Notes: a model not told the origin generated them from the sequence alone. A stretch of 64,000 bases of DNA from Diploptera punctata (GCA_030220185.1 JASPKZ010007249.1:1116001-1180000); one strand, 5' to 3'. Shown: positions 1-11,269, numbered from the stretch's first letter. Numbers and translations: made by a program.

Positions 1-887
1 TGCTTTTAACATTGGAAGGGTATCCCAATCCGCCAATTGGTCATTGTCGCTGGTTTCTACTATATTCAGCGACATCAGCGTCAAATGTGGAAAATTTGTG
101 TATTAACATAATCAATTAAGCCAAAATCGTTCGTTTTAAACTGTTAAGATAACAATCTGAACCCCTATCTCAATGCTGTAGTAAACCTAACTTACGCACA
201 CTTTCACACTCGCGATCATATAAACTCCTGGCCGACCTGTTGTGGCAAGACCCGGGAAATTTCGCAATCTGTGGCCCAGCAGTGCCCGTCCGTCACTGTT
301 TTACATGAGCCTCTCAATAAGTGGGCTGCGCTAGCGCGCTGAGATAACCACAAGATCACTGACTGTGTCCTGGGGACTCACTGAGCAAATGACAGCTGCC
401 AGATACTCGGAACTAACACTATCTCATGCTAAGCATCTATCCCCACACCACACATGTAAATTAACATCAGTGGTGCGTTTAACTCCCCTCTGTGGAAGAA
501 GATGGTTCCACTTCATAAACCGAGATCACCACAGACAATTTACTGGTCCCGCCCTGCGGTCAGAGCCATTACCGGAACTAGATGTTATCTCACAGTTTCT
601 TAAAACTAAATTATCCTAATGTAAATCATTCCTGTATAAATATATCACCTATTCTTCTGTTAATATCTTCTTCGTTGATGCACTTCCATTTCGTGATTTC
701 GCCCATAAAATACAATCTGAAATAACAGTTGCTAGGAAATGTATTCTTTGTTACGTAATTTTATAATGGATTTTTTACATTTTTATTTACAATTCAGTTA
801 CCGAGGAACAAATAGTTATATGTCAAATTTCCACTTATTTTCATTCGCTCGGATATTAGTTATTGAAATTTCATGTTATATTCTTAT

Positions 888-888
<1 letters not shown>
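1..888. other. Unassigned intergenic DNA
   Basis: No coding region or known repeat could be supported here. The open frame at 365-619 has no recognisable domain and lies in sequence without splice or promoter context, so I do not call it. Confidence 0.5.

Positions 889-961
<73 letters not shown>
889..961. repeat. (AAT)n microsatellite
   Basis: Uninterrupted run of about 24 AAT/TAA units. It abuts the 3' end of a minus-strand LINE fragment and may derive from that element's tail. Confidence 0.95.
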
Positions 962-969
962 CTTAACTT

Positions 970-1830
970 CAAAGTTTAGGCGATTCGCCTGTTTCAAATT
1001 CACAATGATTCATTCCATCTCTTCCTAGGTCTTCCTACATCCCTTAATCCCTTTGGTTTATAATGATATGCTATCTTGGACAATCTTGTTTCTTCCATTC
1101 TCTGAACTTGCTGTTCCCAGCCAACGCGGTGTTGTTGAATTCTGTCATTTATTGGATATATTTCTAATTAATTTCTTATTTCTTCATTTCTTATGTGGTC
1201 AAATTTTGTTGATTCTTTGGTCCTTCTTAGAAAGGTCATTTCTGCACTTTGTATTCTACTCGAATTCCTCTTACCCAGGACTCACTACCGTATAAAAGTA
1301 CCGGTACCGCCATTGTTCTGTAGAACTTAAATCTTGTATCCTTCCCTGTTTTAAGTTTAAGGGCGGAATTCATGAAACCATCTTTACGCAAAGAGCGACT
1401 CTTTCCCCCTCTCTACGTCATAGAGAGGGGGGAAGAGCCGCTCTTTGCGTAAAGATGGTTTCATGTATAGGCTACCGCCCTTAGTGTTCCATGAATGGTG
1501 CCACATATCTTTTGAAATTATGATAATTTATTGTCTATATAATTTCTTGTTCCATATCCAGAAAACAGTTCACAACTAGATAATTAAAATTTAACACTTG
1601 TGATAGAGGTTTATTTTCTATTATTATTTTATATCTTATGGGTGACTTTCTTAAAAATACCGTTATTTTTGTCTTCTCTATAGATATTTTAAAATCGTAT
1701 TCCTCACTTATTTAATTTAAATAGTGTAGAGAAAAATGTAAATCGTTTTCTGTATTTTATATTATAGGCTAATAACATCGTCAGCACATACTAAAATATT
1801 AAAATTTGTTATATTATTTATTCTTATTCC
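970..1830 (-). mobile_element. LINE fragment: RT C-terminal part to 3' end, interrupted
   Basis: Read on the minus strand from about 1830 down to 970, frames give a CADDV reverse-transcriptase active-site box (near 1795-1770), a region like 'KTKITVFLRKSPIRYKI', then after a hairpin insertion the typical post-RT part of many insect LINEs: LYGSESW-like text, TFLRRT-like text, QRMEE and GRPRKRW. Several stops and frame changes show it is dead. The open frame printed on the plus strand at 1053-1295 is a shadow. Clade (RTE, L2 or other) was not assigned. The (AAT)n run at 889-961 lies just past its 3' end. Confidence 0.65.
1359..1482. mobile_element. Hairpin MITE-like insertion
   Basis: A 124-bp near-perfect inverted repeat beginning AAGGGCGG and ending CCGCCCTT. 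The inner arms are about 45 bp (CATGAAACCATCTTTACGC and its complement) around a short CGTCA loop. It splits a minus-strand LINE fragment, so it is a later insertion. No clear target duplication was seen. Confidence 0.75.
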
Positions 1831-2574
1831 TTTCTTAACATTTTTTCCCAGCTTTATATTAGGTCAGTAATACACACAGGGTGTAAATGAATTATACCGC
1901 ACAAATTTAACTATGTATAGAGGAGTATTATATAAGCATTTTGAGATAATGAACTAATGGTCTACGAACAAAAATGTCCAAGTTATGATTCAATTTGTAA
2001 AATGATTGGCACGTCACTCATTATTTCAAATTAAAATTGAAATAATATGATACAGAGACTGTAACTTGCAACAAATATGCACCTTTAGCTCAGTAGTTAT
2101 AGCAGTCTTACTACCGACACAAATGTAACATTGATGCATCACGTTCGAAACATACCTACAGTATGTGTACACTTTTTTCCCCCTTTCTTCCTTTATTATG
2201 TACGTACTGTAAATTAGTTACGTATGTAGATTTACTTCTGGTTTAATTGTTTATTTATTATTTTACAGAATACGGTATTGTAATGTACAGAGTTACAAAA
2301 CTATCTACGTACGTATTGTACAGACAATTGTTTGAAAGGTTGTAATAATAATACACATACTGTAGAGTACAATAGGTTTCGCAAATAAAATGTGTAATTG
2401 TACTGTACAGTACTTCGTTCTTAGATAATGATAGTGCAGTGATCACAAGAGTAATATCATGAAGAGGTACAGTGTATGTACACATGACATACACAATATT
2501 ATTGGGAAATAAAAAAAGCAATACATTTGAGTAAACCAGAAAAAAGTAAAGCACCTGCAGACTCATTAGAAGAA

Positions 2575-3560
2575 ATTGTTCAAATTGGCCACCTCCATTC
2601 TCACAACACAGACGACATCAGCGACTAAAGGATTCTCGTATCCCGTTCAAGATACCAGGTGTCTCGCGGATTACATCACATGCTGCGATTATGCGTGCAA
2701 CTAACAATTCATCTGTATCAACAAGGGTCGCATACAACAATGTTTTCAGGTGTCCCCACAAAAATAGTCAAGTGGACAGAGATCTGGAGAGCGAGGTGGC
2801 CACACTACAGATGAACTACCTCTTCCTATATCCAACGGCCAGGTCACACTTCATCCAAATGATTTCGCACATTCCGGCAGAAATGGGGAGCAGCCTGTAG
2901 TGAAGAGGAACTTCTTTTAGCAATCTAGGTAGGACGTGCTCTAAAAATGTCTTATAAAGTAAAGTAAAGTAAATGACACAATTGAATCTCTGGGGAAGAA
3001 GATAGGGGCCAATGATGTGGTCAGAAATTACGCCTACCTGTACGTTCAACGAAAATCTCTGCTGGTGACCCGTCTCGAGGATGGCATGAGGATTTTCATA
3101 ATCCCACATATTTCTGTTCTTTAAGTTCAGAACCACACCATCCATATTAAATATTGCCTCATCAATGAATAACACCGAGGAAAAGAAGTGCGGTGGCTGC
3201 AACAAAGCCCAATTACAAAATTGTACTCTTTGAGCGAAGTCCACTGGCTGTAAAGCTTGTACTTTTTGCAGATTAAAGGGATAGAGTTGATCTTCGTTCA
3301 GGGTTTCCCATACATTTTGATGTTTCGTGCCCATTACACGTGGAACAGCACGAGTACTATTAGAAGGACCATCTTCCACCCTATGAAAAATATTTTCTTC
3401 GAAGTCTGCAGTGCGGCGTGTAATTCTTTCACCGGCGGCGTCTACTCTGTTTACCTTCAACGTCCCATGCTCTCGCAAACGCCTATCAACCGACTCTAGG
3501 CTGTTCGGTGAGGATGACGTCCATCCGGATACCGCTCCGCTTACATGGCGGCAGCTATTG
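2575..3560 (-). pseudogene. DDE_3 (mariner/Tc1-like) transposase pseudogene
   Basis: The longest frame (3478 to 2816, 220 codons) carries a recognisable insect transposase: FIDEAIFNMDGVVN holds the first or second catalytic acid in the usual 'DEA/DES' context, followed by NMWDYENPHAI and the 'VGVISDHIIGPYLLPQRF' block. It loses frame after PLHYRLLPISAGM, where an APAHF-like motif would be expected. The frame resumes downstream as VVWPPRSPDLCPLDYF, which contains the SPDLxPxDxF motif with the third acid. A further stop follows. The protein would cut and paste the surrounding element; this copy cannot. Confidence 0.75.
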
Positions 3561-3611
3561 CACTATTGCTTTGTGCTGCACCATAAATCAGATGCATTTC
3601 GGCAAGTTCAG

Positions 3612-3930
3612 TATCCATCCATCCATCCATAGTAATTCTGCTCGAGGGCAGGTCTTTCACTGCAATCGTACACATTTTGATGCTATGCTTTGCAGCTTTA
3701 CTAGGGAATTATAGGTGTGGTAGCTTCCCGTTGCTTTCCTCACCAGTGAAGTATGATGATGGTAATGAATAAGGGTGTAGATGATGGCCGGATGATTTTC
3801 GGGGACCATTGGGCCCTAAGCTTCCTGACATTTGTCTTACAGGTGAGGAAAACCCCGAAAAAACCTCACTCAGGAGCCTGTCCCGACCGTAACAAGGCAG
3901 CACGCTACCTCGAGACCACAGCGGTGGACA
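3612..3930 (-). mobile_element. SINE family A, full copy
   Basis: About 320 bp. On the minus strand it starts GTGGTCTCGAGGTAGCGTGC and has a B-box-like segment. The body contains TTTTTCCTCACCTGTAAGAC, a GATGATGGCCAT-type stretch and TTCACCGGTG, and it ends in a (GGAT)n tail (ATCCATCC at 3612 on the plus strand). It matches copies at 5281-5386, 5458-5620, 11882-12200, 19786-20122, 36788-36960 and 54331-54645. It is tRNA-derived by its head and inserted inside the mariner element. Confidence 0.85.
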
Positions 3931-3939
3931 AGTTCAGCT

Positions 3940-4146
3940 TAAGATATTAAATATAAAATTGGTACCTGCTAGGTCAGTCGTCCTCAACTAAATTATTAAA
4001 CTTCATTAAGTAGTACCAATATGGAGGTATTTCGAAAACAATGTTTCACCTTCTGCATTTTAACCAGTTAAAATACTTAATGAAGTTTAATAATTTAGTT
4101 GAGGACGACTGACCTAGCAGGTACCAATTTTATATTTAATATCTTA
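3940..4146. mobile_element. TIR MITE (207 bp)
   Basis: Perfect inverted ends of about 70 bp: TAAGATATTAAATATAAAAT... on the left and its complement ending ...ATTTAATATCTTA on the right, with about 65 bp between them. There is no coding capacity. It sits immediately after the SINE A head. Confidence 0.85.
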
Positions 4147-4389
4147 TTACATAACCTCAACGGTGCTTTAATATGCATTTTAAAAGTGTTGAAAGTTCAG
4201 CATAACTGTAAAGAAGTTCCATGATGCTTACATATAATGCGACTGATACTGAAGTAACTTATTATCAGATGTTAATGTAATAACCAATATGGGAATAGGT
4301 ATTTTGTGCATGCCTATACGAACAAATTTCAGTGTCAATATATCACAGCACACACACAGGAAAAAAAGAAGAAGAAGAAAAAGAAGGAA

Positions 4390-4475
4390 AGGAAAAAAGT
4401 GGCCTGCCTTGATTTAAACCATCAGTGTTCGAACTCAAATCCATCGCTTTAACCATTAAGCCAAACGTTAACTAC
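4390..4475 (-). repeat. Possible tRNA-like SINE head
   Basis: On the minus strand, TTTGGCTTAATGGTTAAAGC followed by GAGTTCGAACAC resembles A and B boxes of a tRNA-derived head. There is one copy only, and no second copy in the window supports a family. Confidence 0.3.
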
Positions 4476-4849
4476 ACAGATTCTGTGTGTTTCACTCTGA
4501 GCCAAGGTTCACATTTTATCCAGTGCAGTGGCGTGCAATCATCTGCTAAGTTAGAAATTTTAAGGAATTTGATAGCCCAATATTTCATAAAAGTTGTTGA
4601 TGAATTATTAGCAATCAGGATCTAGGAATTATTACTAAGATCTGAAGTTATTCTAGTATAATTTTCTCTCCTACTTCGCTCTCCTATTGATTTATCTATA
4701 TTAATTGCCGATTACTTTGATTCCCTATAACTAGCCCATTACCCCTCGTAGACCATTGGTTCCTATTTCAAATTACTTGTATAATACCCCTCTGTAAGCA
4801 GTTAAATTTGTGTGGTATAATTCATTTACACCCTGCATATAGAATATAT

Positions 4850-5280
4850 AATCTACTAGGGAGATTTATAACATTAAAAAAAATATTTTCATGAAACAAC
4901 CTCAATAGCTTCATTCCTTTGGAATTCGCTAAAATGCTGACATATGTGCACGGCACACTGACACATTGACTAGCATAAAAAATTTGGTGTCAACCACAAA
5001 AACTGATACATGGCAGGCCAGATGATCTCAATAGATGTTGGGATCTTAATGGAATTATTAAAGAAGACAAAAACAAAATTATAATTTTCCAGATATTCAC
5101 CTATAGGTGATATTTTAAGCCCTCATGGCATGTTTATTTGTCTATTTATAATATGTAAAATATATATTAACACATTTTTTTATTTATGGAGAGCGGGAAA
5201 AATAAGTGTTAGCATAAAAAACTATTTATAATAGCATTTTCAAAATATATGATATCAATAAAAAAAAATCCAACCCCAGA
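4850..5280. other. Unassigned AT-rich DNA
   Basis: No gene or repeat family recognised. Confidence 0.4.
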
Positions 5281-5386
5281 ATCCATCCATCCATAGTAAT
5301 TCTGCCGAGGGCAGGTCTTTCACTGCAATCACAGCATTTTCATGCTATGCTTTGCAGCTTTACTAGGGAATTGTAATGTGGTAACT
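5281..5386 (-). mobile_element. SINE family A, 3' fragment
   Basis: The (ATCC)n tail followed by the complement of the conserved 3' 100 bp (CAGTGAAGGACCTGCC, AGCATAGCATGAAAATGCT). It is truncated before the body. Confidence 0.85.
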
Positions 5387-5457
5387 AACCCCAGAATAAT
5401 TGACGAATTTTCCAGTAAAATATGTATTTTATTATCAGTTAAATAATTCCATCACTG

Positions 5458-5790
5458 TGGTCTCGAGGTAGTGTGCTGTCTTGTCATGCAGTGGGCCTAA
5501 GTTCAAGTCTTGGTCGGGAAAAGTTTCCTGGAAGAGTATCGTTTCGGGTTTTTTTCTTACCTGTAAGACAAATGTCAGGATACTTTAAGACCCTAATGGT
5601 CCCCGAACATCATATAGCCATCATAATTATCATCAATCATATTCACCTAAGATTAAGTTTAGGATTAAGGAATCTCCTGGTGCACTCATCATATCAGCAG
5701 CGTAACCCCGCTTTTCAGGTGCCCCAACCTCAAAAGTGGGTTACAGTTACGCCAATCCCAGGAGCTCCAAAACTCCAAGCGCGACAGACC
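5458..5790 (+). mobile_element. Chimeric SINE: family A head, family B body
   Basis: It opens with the family A head (CTGTGGTCTCGAGGTAGTGT) through GTAAGACAAATGTCAGGA and the CCCCGAA block. It then switches to the family B body (CTCTCCTGG-type text, ATCAGCAGCGTAACCC, GGTGCCCCAACCTCAAAAGTGGGTTACA). The same junction type recurs at 36788-37142. Confidence 0.75.
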
Positions 5791-5914
5791 TAGAAGACCC
5801 TTGGCCAACCATCCGGCTGCTGGCCTCACATCAACATGTGTTAATCACAAAGGTAGACAATAATCTTGCCAGTGTAGGGATTACATGTGGTCAGCATGTC
5901 GGGTCACCCAGCCG

Positions 5915-6085
5915 TTATAGCTGGTCTTCTCAACCTGGAGTCACTACTTATTGTAGCTACCCAAATGCCTCACCATGCTGGGTGGGCACCGGTTCCATAC
6001 TGGCCGAAATTCCATGAGAAAATTTCTTCCCCCATGGGGATTCGAACCAGCACAAGTCCCGTAGCTAAAGCTACCACTAAAATTA
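5915..6085 (-). mobile_element. SINE family D fragment
   Basis: Minus-strand text with a B box (GGTTCGAATCCCCATGGG), GAAATTTTCTCATGGAAT, and the block ACCGGTGCCCACCCAGCATGG followed by GGTAGCTACAATAAGTAG. It matches the plus-strand copy at 7478-7640 and the fragment at 33040-33135. Confidence 0.75.
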
Positions 6086-6088
6086 AAA

Positions 6089-6091
<3 letters not shown>

Positions 6092-6118
<27 letters not shown>
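6092..6118. repeat. (TA)n microsatellite
   Basis: A run of about 13 TA units. Confidence 0.95.
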
Positions 6119-6119
<1 letters not shown>

Positions 6120-6289
6120 ACAAGTGACTGGTTTCAAACCGGGAACAAGTCGCTTGATTTTAAGTTTTTAAAATTCAAAACGCATTAAAACGACATCTGA
6201 ATATAGTACCTTACTGCTAAAAAGTCGCGATATTATATCCACCAATGAAATTAAAAAAGTCTATGGGTACATCATTATTCGCTAACATA

Positions 6290-7340
6290 AACACTTGAAG
6301 CGAAAGGATAGCGTTATGTGTCGCATAGCGACGTTTGAATTGCGCGGGCGAGTCGTATATGGCGAGTTAGAGGACCCGCGCAACCGGCCGAAATGTCTGG
6401 AGTGGTTTTACCGGTGTCTCCCTCCCCTTTGGAGAAAGATCCATTACCAGAGGATTCTGGGCTTCGAAATCTCTAAAAGCAGTTTCTGGGTGTTTTGTCA
6501 CCCTTATAAAAGAGGGACCGGAGGCGAGATTCCAGTCTACAGATATTACAGAACAAATGTCTCAAAATTATACTTTCGGCCCCGCGTTACACAAGGATAA
6601 CGGAGATGCACGAGGCCACTAAGGTACCATATATTGATACTATCATAACTGAAAGCGTTACATCCATGCTCCGAAACATAAATGATCATGGGAACCCTAT
6701 AGTACGCAATGGCGTACTACACATAGAAACATATTCGACACATTAAACCACCCATAGTATTTAGCATGAAATAACCCATGATCAGAGAGGTCAGCGCAGA
6801 TTGGCGTGGCTCATTCCGGTCCTGAAAGAGCCGAGCTCATCAGCGACACGGTTTCCGATGCCCCAATCAAGCGAGATCTATCTACCTTGGAATCAAACAT
6901 CCACATTATATCAATAGCAATAGCACATGCTAACATAGAATAAATTCCCATATAATCGCCGTATAGGCTAGGGCAAACCAGCGAAACCCAATACTGTACA
7001 CACCAACGCGAATTCGCCGTCAAGGGACAAATAACAGTCCCAGCAAAAGGCACACTGGACAGCACAAATAGCTGTCAACAACAGTCAGTCAGTCAGTCAG
7101 ACCCCAGTCAGTCCCACCGTGAACGGCGTGAAGTTAAATGAACGAGAAATTGTGGCGAACTTATTCAGCAGTGAGTGGAAAATTGTTCTAACTAAGATAA
7201 CAATTTAAAGATGATTAGTAACTGTGAACAGTAGTGTATGATTGAAGATATAAATAAAGTGTTTAGTGAAATTTTAAGTAAATTCAGTGTGCTTATTTTC
7301 GCCAAAACATCGCAAAAAGAAAATCGTGGCTAACATGTCA
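6290..7340 (+). mobile_element. Possible solo LTR or other promoter-bearing repeat
   Basis: About 1 kb with GC-rich start, a TATAAAAG box near 6507 followed by AGTC-rich sequence, AGTCAGTCAGTCAG at 7083-7100, AATAAA at 7252, and an end reading TGGCTAACATGTCACA. This layout resembles an insect LTR (promoter, polyadenylation site, CA end). No flanking duplication or internal domain was found. The 101-codon open frame at 6295-6600 has no recognised domain. Confidence 0.35.
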
Positions 7341-7477
7341 CAATAGTTTTATTAAGATATGATGTATTCGGTCTAACAAGTTTAGTATTCAGTCTGTCAA
7401 GGTGACGTCCTTACGCGCTGAGTAAGTGTATTTAGTCTTTTTTTTGGTAAGCACAATACCATATTTTAGATTATATA

Positions 7478-7640
7478 TAAAGCCGAGTGGTTAAGGCAGG
7501 AAGCCTTGGCGCCGAGCTACGAGACTTGCGCTGGTTCGAGTCTCCATGAGGGAAAAAATTTGTCTCATGGTATTTCGGACAGTATGGGACCGGTGCCCAC
7601 CCAGCATCGTGACACATTTGGGTAGCTACAATAAGTAGCG
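7478..7640 (+). mobile_element. SINE family D with Leu/Ser-tRNA-like head
   Basis: The head GCCGAGTGGTTAAGGCAGG has the A-box form typical of class II (Leu/Ser) tRNAs. A B box (GGTTCGAGTCTCC) follows, then the body block GGTGCCCACCCAGCATCGTG. It is cut off at about 7640 by the 3' end of a Penelope-like element. Confidence 0.75.
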
Positions 7641-7684
7641 GCTGACGATAAAACAGAATTGTTTTGAAACATGTCCAAGAACAA
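7641..7684 (+). ncRNA. Hammerhead-ribozyme-like motif
   Basis: CTGACGA (CUGANGA core), a helix AAAACA/TGTTTT, GAAAC, then ATGTC|C with a canonical GUC cleavage triplet. Helix III is very short and helix I is not evident, so activity is uncertain. Confidence 0.5.
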
Positions 7685-7791
7685 ATCAACATTAATATTG
7701 AGGTAAGATGTCCAGACTAAAAATAATATAATTATACCACTTAAAATAACCTCAAAATATAACTTCCTAAAATTAAATATTAGCCTCTCCT
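7641..7791 (+). mobile_element. Penelope-like element, 3' terminal fragment (family M)
   Basis: It begins at the hammerhead core (GCTGACGA at 7641) and continues GAAACATGTCC, CAACATTAATATTGAGGTAAGATG, and ends ACCTCAAAATATAACTTCC...AAATATTA. This matches the end of the large PLE at 43150-43285. It is the only PLE copy recognised in the first 25 kb. Confidence 0.85.
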
Positions 7792-8120
7792 TTAATAGGA
7801 GTTATTAGACCAAGTTAATTTTTAGTCACCTTATTTGCTCGCAGATGTCATGGATGGCATGCGGTCAACACACCAACCCAATGAGACATCTAACAAGCAA
7901 TAAAGGTATTACTAGGACGTTGATGTTGGTAAATTTTGTTTGGAGACCTCTTTATTTGGGCTTAAGGATCTTTTACGAGCCTGAAAATCTTCAGACTCGG
8001 GACCCAAGGCTTAAAGTCCCTCCCGGAGGACTTGCTCCTTGGATTTTTCCTTCCTAAAAAAATCCGTCGACCCCGGCCAGGTTTGAACCCGCGATCACTA
8101 GTCCACTGCGACCGACATTT
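7792..8120 (-). mobile_element. SINE family C
   Basis: On the minus strand it has the head GTCGGTCGCAGTGGACTAGTG, a B box (GGGTTCAAACCTGGCC), then AAAAATCCAAGGAGCAAGTCC, TTTTCAGGCTCGTAAAA and a tail near ACTTGGTCTAATAACTCC. It matches 10455-10740 and 44386-44718. Confidence 0.85.
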
Positions 8121-8730
8121 TAGATTAGAAATAATATATTTTTTTTATTTCACTGTTAATACTGAAATCTGGTTTAGCTTCTACATGATAAATTCTGCAT
8201 TAGGCCTACTCTAATTTTGGAAGTAAAGTTGCCATATACAACTATAAAACTTACAACGGTTTCTATTTTCACCATCAAGGTTACGATCCTTATCTTATGA
8301 CGTAAAAACATTGTGTAATGAGGGTGAAGACAGTGATATCAGAAGATGAGTTTATTGTGATATTGATAACACCGTTCTGCATGGATTTTGTTTTTTTTAA
8401 TAAATGAGCGCTTCTGAATCATAATTTCACACTGATTGCAAAAATTAATCCGTTTTCGCGTACCACGTCAGAATTTTTTACAATTCAAAATTTTATGTTT
8501 TGGATATTTTTCGTAATGTATGTACTGTAGTAATATTACAGTGTGCTTATCGTTTATTAGAAAGGACCAACAGTTCATAATTTCAACTTTATCACTCAAA
8601 ATGCGAAATATTATAACTATTATTACGTTTATATTTTTAATTATGTTTATATTTATTAAAATCAACTAACTGTACCCGCCCTAGGTCCGTACAAAAAATT
8701 GTGGTTGTGTAAATGATCCATATCTATTTT
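8121..8730. other. Unassigned AT-rich DNA
   Basis: No gene or shared repeat identified. Confidence 0.4.
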
Positions 8731-8731
8731 G

Positions 8732-8732
<1 letters not shown>

Positions 8733-8770
<38 letters not shown>
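8733..8770. repeat. (AT)n microsatellite
   Basis: About 19 AT units, immediately upstream of the pseudogene at 8771. Confidence 0.95.
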
Positions 8771-8773
<3 letters not shown>

Positions 8774-9996
8774 GTCGTATACGTTAGTACGAGTAAAACG
8801 AAGGATATAACTGATTCTGTAAAGAAAACTTTCTTTCAATATTCTGGCATTACGTTAGGAGACCAGGATAAATCGTGGTGCCCTCACAAAGTGTGTCGTA
8901 GTTGTGTTGCAGAGTTGAGGAGTTGGAAAAACGAGGTCGTTGCCCTTCGATATCCTTATGATTTGGAGGGAACCTACAAATCATGGAGACGATTGTTACT
9001 TTTTCACAGTTAAGGTAGCAGGATATAATGCTAAAAACAAGAAAGATATTGCATATTCCCTCTGCCATTCAGCCCGTACCTCATGGTCCTGATATTCAGG
9101 TTCCCTTACTCCCTGAATCAGATAAATTGCCGCCTGCATCACTGAAGCTCCAGTGGATGATGAACCATATAATTCTGATCATGATGCATGTTTAATCAAA
9201 GTGAGCTTAATGATTTAGTGAGGAATTTAAATTTGCTCAAAGAATCAGCAGAACTGTTAGGCTCTAGGTTAAAAAAAAATTGGCTGAGAGTACATATTTT
9301 TCATGTTAGGCCTACAGGCATCGTGAGAAGGAATTTATCCCTTTTTTTGCTGAAGAAGACATCCTTGCTATCTTAAACTTTTATAATATAAACTATAATT
9401 CCAAAGAGTGGAGATTCTTCATAGATTCTTCTCATGAAAGTCTTAAAGGTGATTTGCTTCAAATATAATGGAAACATTCATTCTTCCATTCCTGTAGCTC
9501 ACTCCTTTGTTTTAAAGGAGACATATGAGAATGTAAAGTTTTTGTTACAAAAACTGCAATACGAAAACCATCTATGCTAGTCTGTGGAGATTTCAAGATT
9601 ATTGGAATATTAGTTGGTCAGCAAGCTGGTTTCACAAAATACCCTTGTATCGTATGTGAATGGGATAGCAGAGCTAGGTCAGAATATTGGGAAAAGGAAC
9701 AGTGGCCACATAGGACTAATTTAATACCGGGCGAAAAAATATAAGAAGGGAACCTCTAATTGATCCCTCAAAAGTTTTGTTGCCACATATCCATGTAAAA
9801 TTAAGATCAATGAAACAATTTGTGAAAACTCTAGATAAAGACAGTGAGTACTTTAAATATCTTTGCGCTACATTTTCTTCATTATCCTATGAAAAATATT
9901 AAGCTGTTGTAATCGTTGATCCACAAATTCGAAAACTAACGATGGACAGTCAGTTCGAGAATACCATGAGTCGAATAGTGAAATATGCCTGGAAAG

Positions 9997-9998
<2 letters not shown>
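8771..9998 (+). pseudogene. Broken copy of a repetitive insect gene of unknown function
   Basis: Consecutive plus-strand frames can be read with shifts. They show a cysteine-rich start (CPHKVCRSCVAELRSW), then QSELNDLVRNLNLLKESAELLGSRL, then IPVAHSFVLKETYENVKFLLQKL, CGDFKIIGILVGQQAGFTKYPCIVCEWDSRARSEYW-like text in pieces, and VLLPHIHVKL-like text. I recall this protein family as multi-copy and transposon-associated in insects and other invertebrates, but I cannot name it. At least four frame changes and internal stops make it a pseudogene. The ATT microsatellite at 9999 ends it. Confidence 0.55.

Positions 9999-10046
<48 letters not shown>
9999..10046. repeat. (ATT)n microsatellite
   Basis: About 15 ATT units. 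Confidence 0.95.
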
Positions 10047-10454
10047 TAAGCAATGATTAATTAGTGGCAAATAAATTCTAGCCTAGTTTTTCAGACAAAT
10101 TTGTTGTTGAAAGTAATTTTTATTACGTTTTATAAAGCTATAATTTCATTTCTAGTTATTCATGAATATTTTGAAAACCTGACGTGATGGGAGAAAATGG
10201 AGATCATTTTCGAATTCAGCACAAAAAATCCGTTTAGAATCACCTATCAGATTTAAAAAAAAAAAACAAAAAAATAAGTTTAAAATGTAGAACGGTGTAA
10301 TCATATAATTTAGTAGGTCTGTTACTTGTAGTAATATTACTGTTTTTCGAATTAAGCATACATAAAATTCAACCTTGAGCTTGTTTGAAAATACATAATA
10401 TATATAAATATTATCAAATTATCTACATTTACAATGGCGTAACAGCCAAATGTT

Positions 10455-10740
10455 GGACTCTGGCCTCTCCTTTGTTATGTGTTATTAGACCAAGTTAATT
10501 TAGTTACTTTAATTTTCCCAAAGATGCCGTTAATGGTATGCCATCAACATGCCGACCCAATGAGACATAGTAGGCAATTAAGGTATATTACTAAGATGAA
10601 GGTCGATAAATTTTGTTTAGAGGCCTCGTTATTCAGGCTTAAGGTTATTTTACGAGCCTGAAAATCTTCAGACTCGGGACCCACGGGTAAAGTTTCTCCC
10701 GGAGGACTTGCTCCTTGGATTTTTCATCTTATATAACTCA
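10455..10740 (-). mobile_element. SINE family C, head-truncated
   Basis: Shares AAATCCAAGGAGCAAGTCC, GGGTCCCGAGTCTGAAGATT and the ACTTGGTCTAATAACAC end with 7792-8120. The tRNA-like head is missing. Confidence 0.8.
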
Positions 10741-10796
10741 ATCGACAAAAAAAAAATCAAGATTATACATATTTTGTCTAATGTCACCAGGTTGTC

Positions 10797-11083
10797 TTTT
10801 ATGACATTTCTGGCTTTCTCCCCTGGCATTGCGGAATTGTAATCCATTTCTTAGGTTGGGGCACCTGGAAGGCGGAGTTACGTTACCCCGATGATATGAT
10901 GGGTGATAAATGATAACGAAGCGCCAGGAGAGTTCTTAACCTAAACTTAACCCAAATTCCAGACCATGGGCAACCACAGGAATAATTCCCTTTGAGAAAA
11001 AAAAATCTATGGTCTGACCGGGAACCGAATCCGGGACCTCATGAAGAGTAGTCAGTAACGCTGACCACTAGCCCACGAGGCTG
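10797..11083 (-). mobile_element. SINE family B, full copy
   Basis: The minus-strand head is CCTCGTGGGCTAGTGGTCAGCGTTACTGAC with a B box GGATTCGGTTCCCGGTC. The body has GGTTGCCCATGGTCTGG, TTAGGTTAAGAACTCTCCTGG and GGTAACGTAACTCCGCC, and it ends GGAGAAAGCCAGAAATGTC. It matches 55082-55620, and its body matches the chimeric copies at 5458 and 36788. Confidence 0.85.
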
Positions 11084-11269
11084 GTAAAAACCAAGAATAT
11101 AATTCTAGTAACAAAAACCAATTAATGGTAGAAAAGTTTACCCGATATTCAAATAATAATTTGATTTAGATCAATTGATTTCCTCGGTTCACTTTTGTGT
11201 TTAGGGAAGATTCAAGTTATTTGTAAGTATAGGCTTATGTTGGTAAACCTATAAAAAAGTAAAAAATAA

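Larger units (their letters stand above)
1877..4835 (-). mobile_element. Mariner/Tc1-superfamily transposon with about 90-bp TIRs, nested insertions
   Basis: The ends are imperfect inverted repeats: CAGGGTGTAAATGAATTATA at 1877 and its complement ending CACCCTG at 4835. They can be followed inward for about 90 bp, through AAATTTAACT and the 'TGGTCTACGA' block on each side. Between them lies a broken minus-strand transposase (2575-3560). CAGGGTG-type ends are common among mariner-related elements. The interior also carries a complete SINE (3612-3930) and a TIR MITE (3940-4146), so it is an old host of later insertions. The target duplication (TA expected) is unclear. Confidence 0.7.

Noticed and set aside
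6295..6600. 101-codon open frame as a gene
   Set aside because: No domain, no splice context and located in LTR-like sequence.
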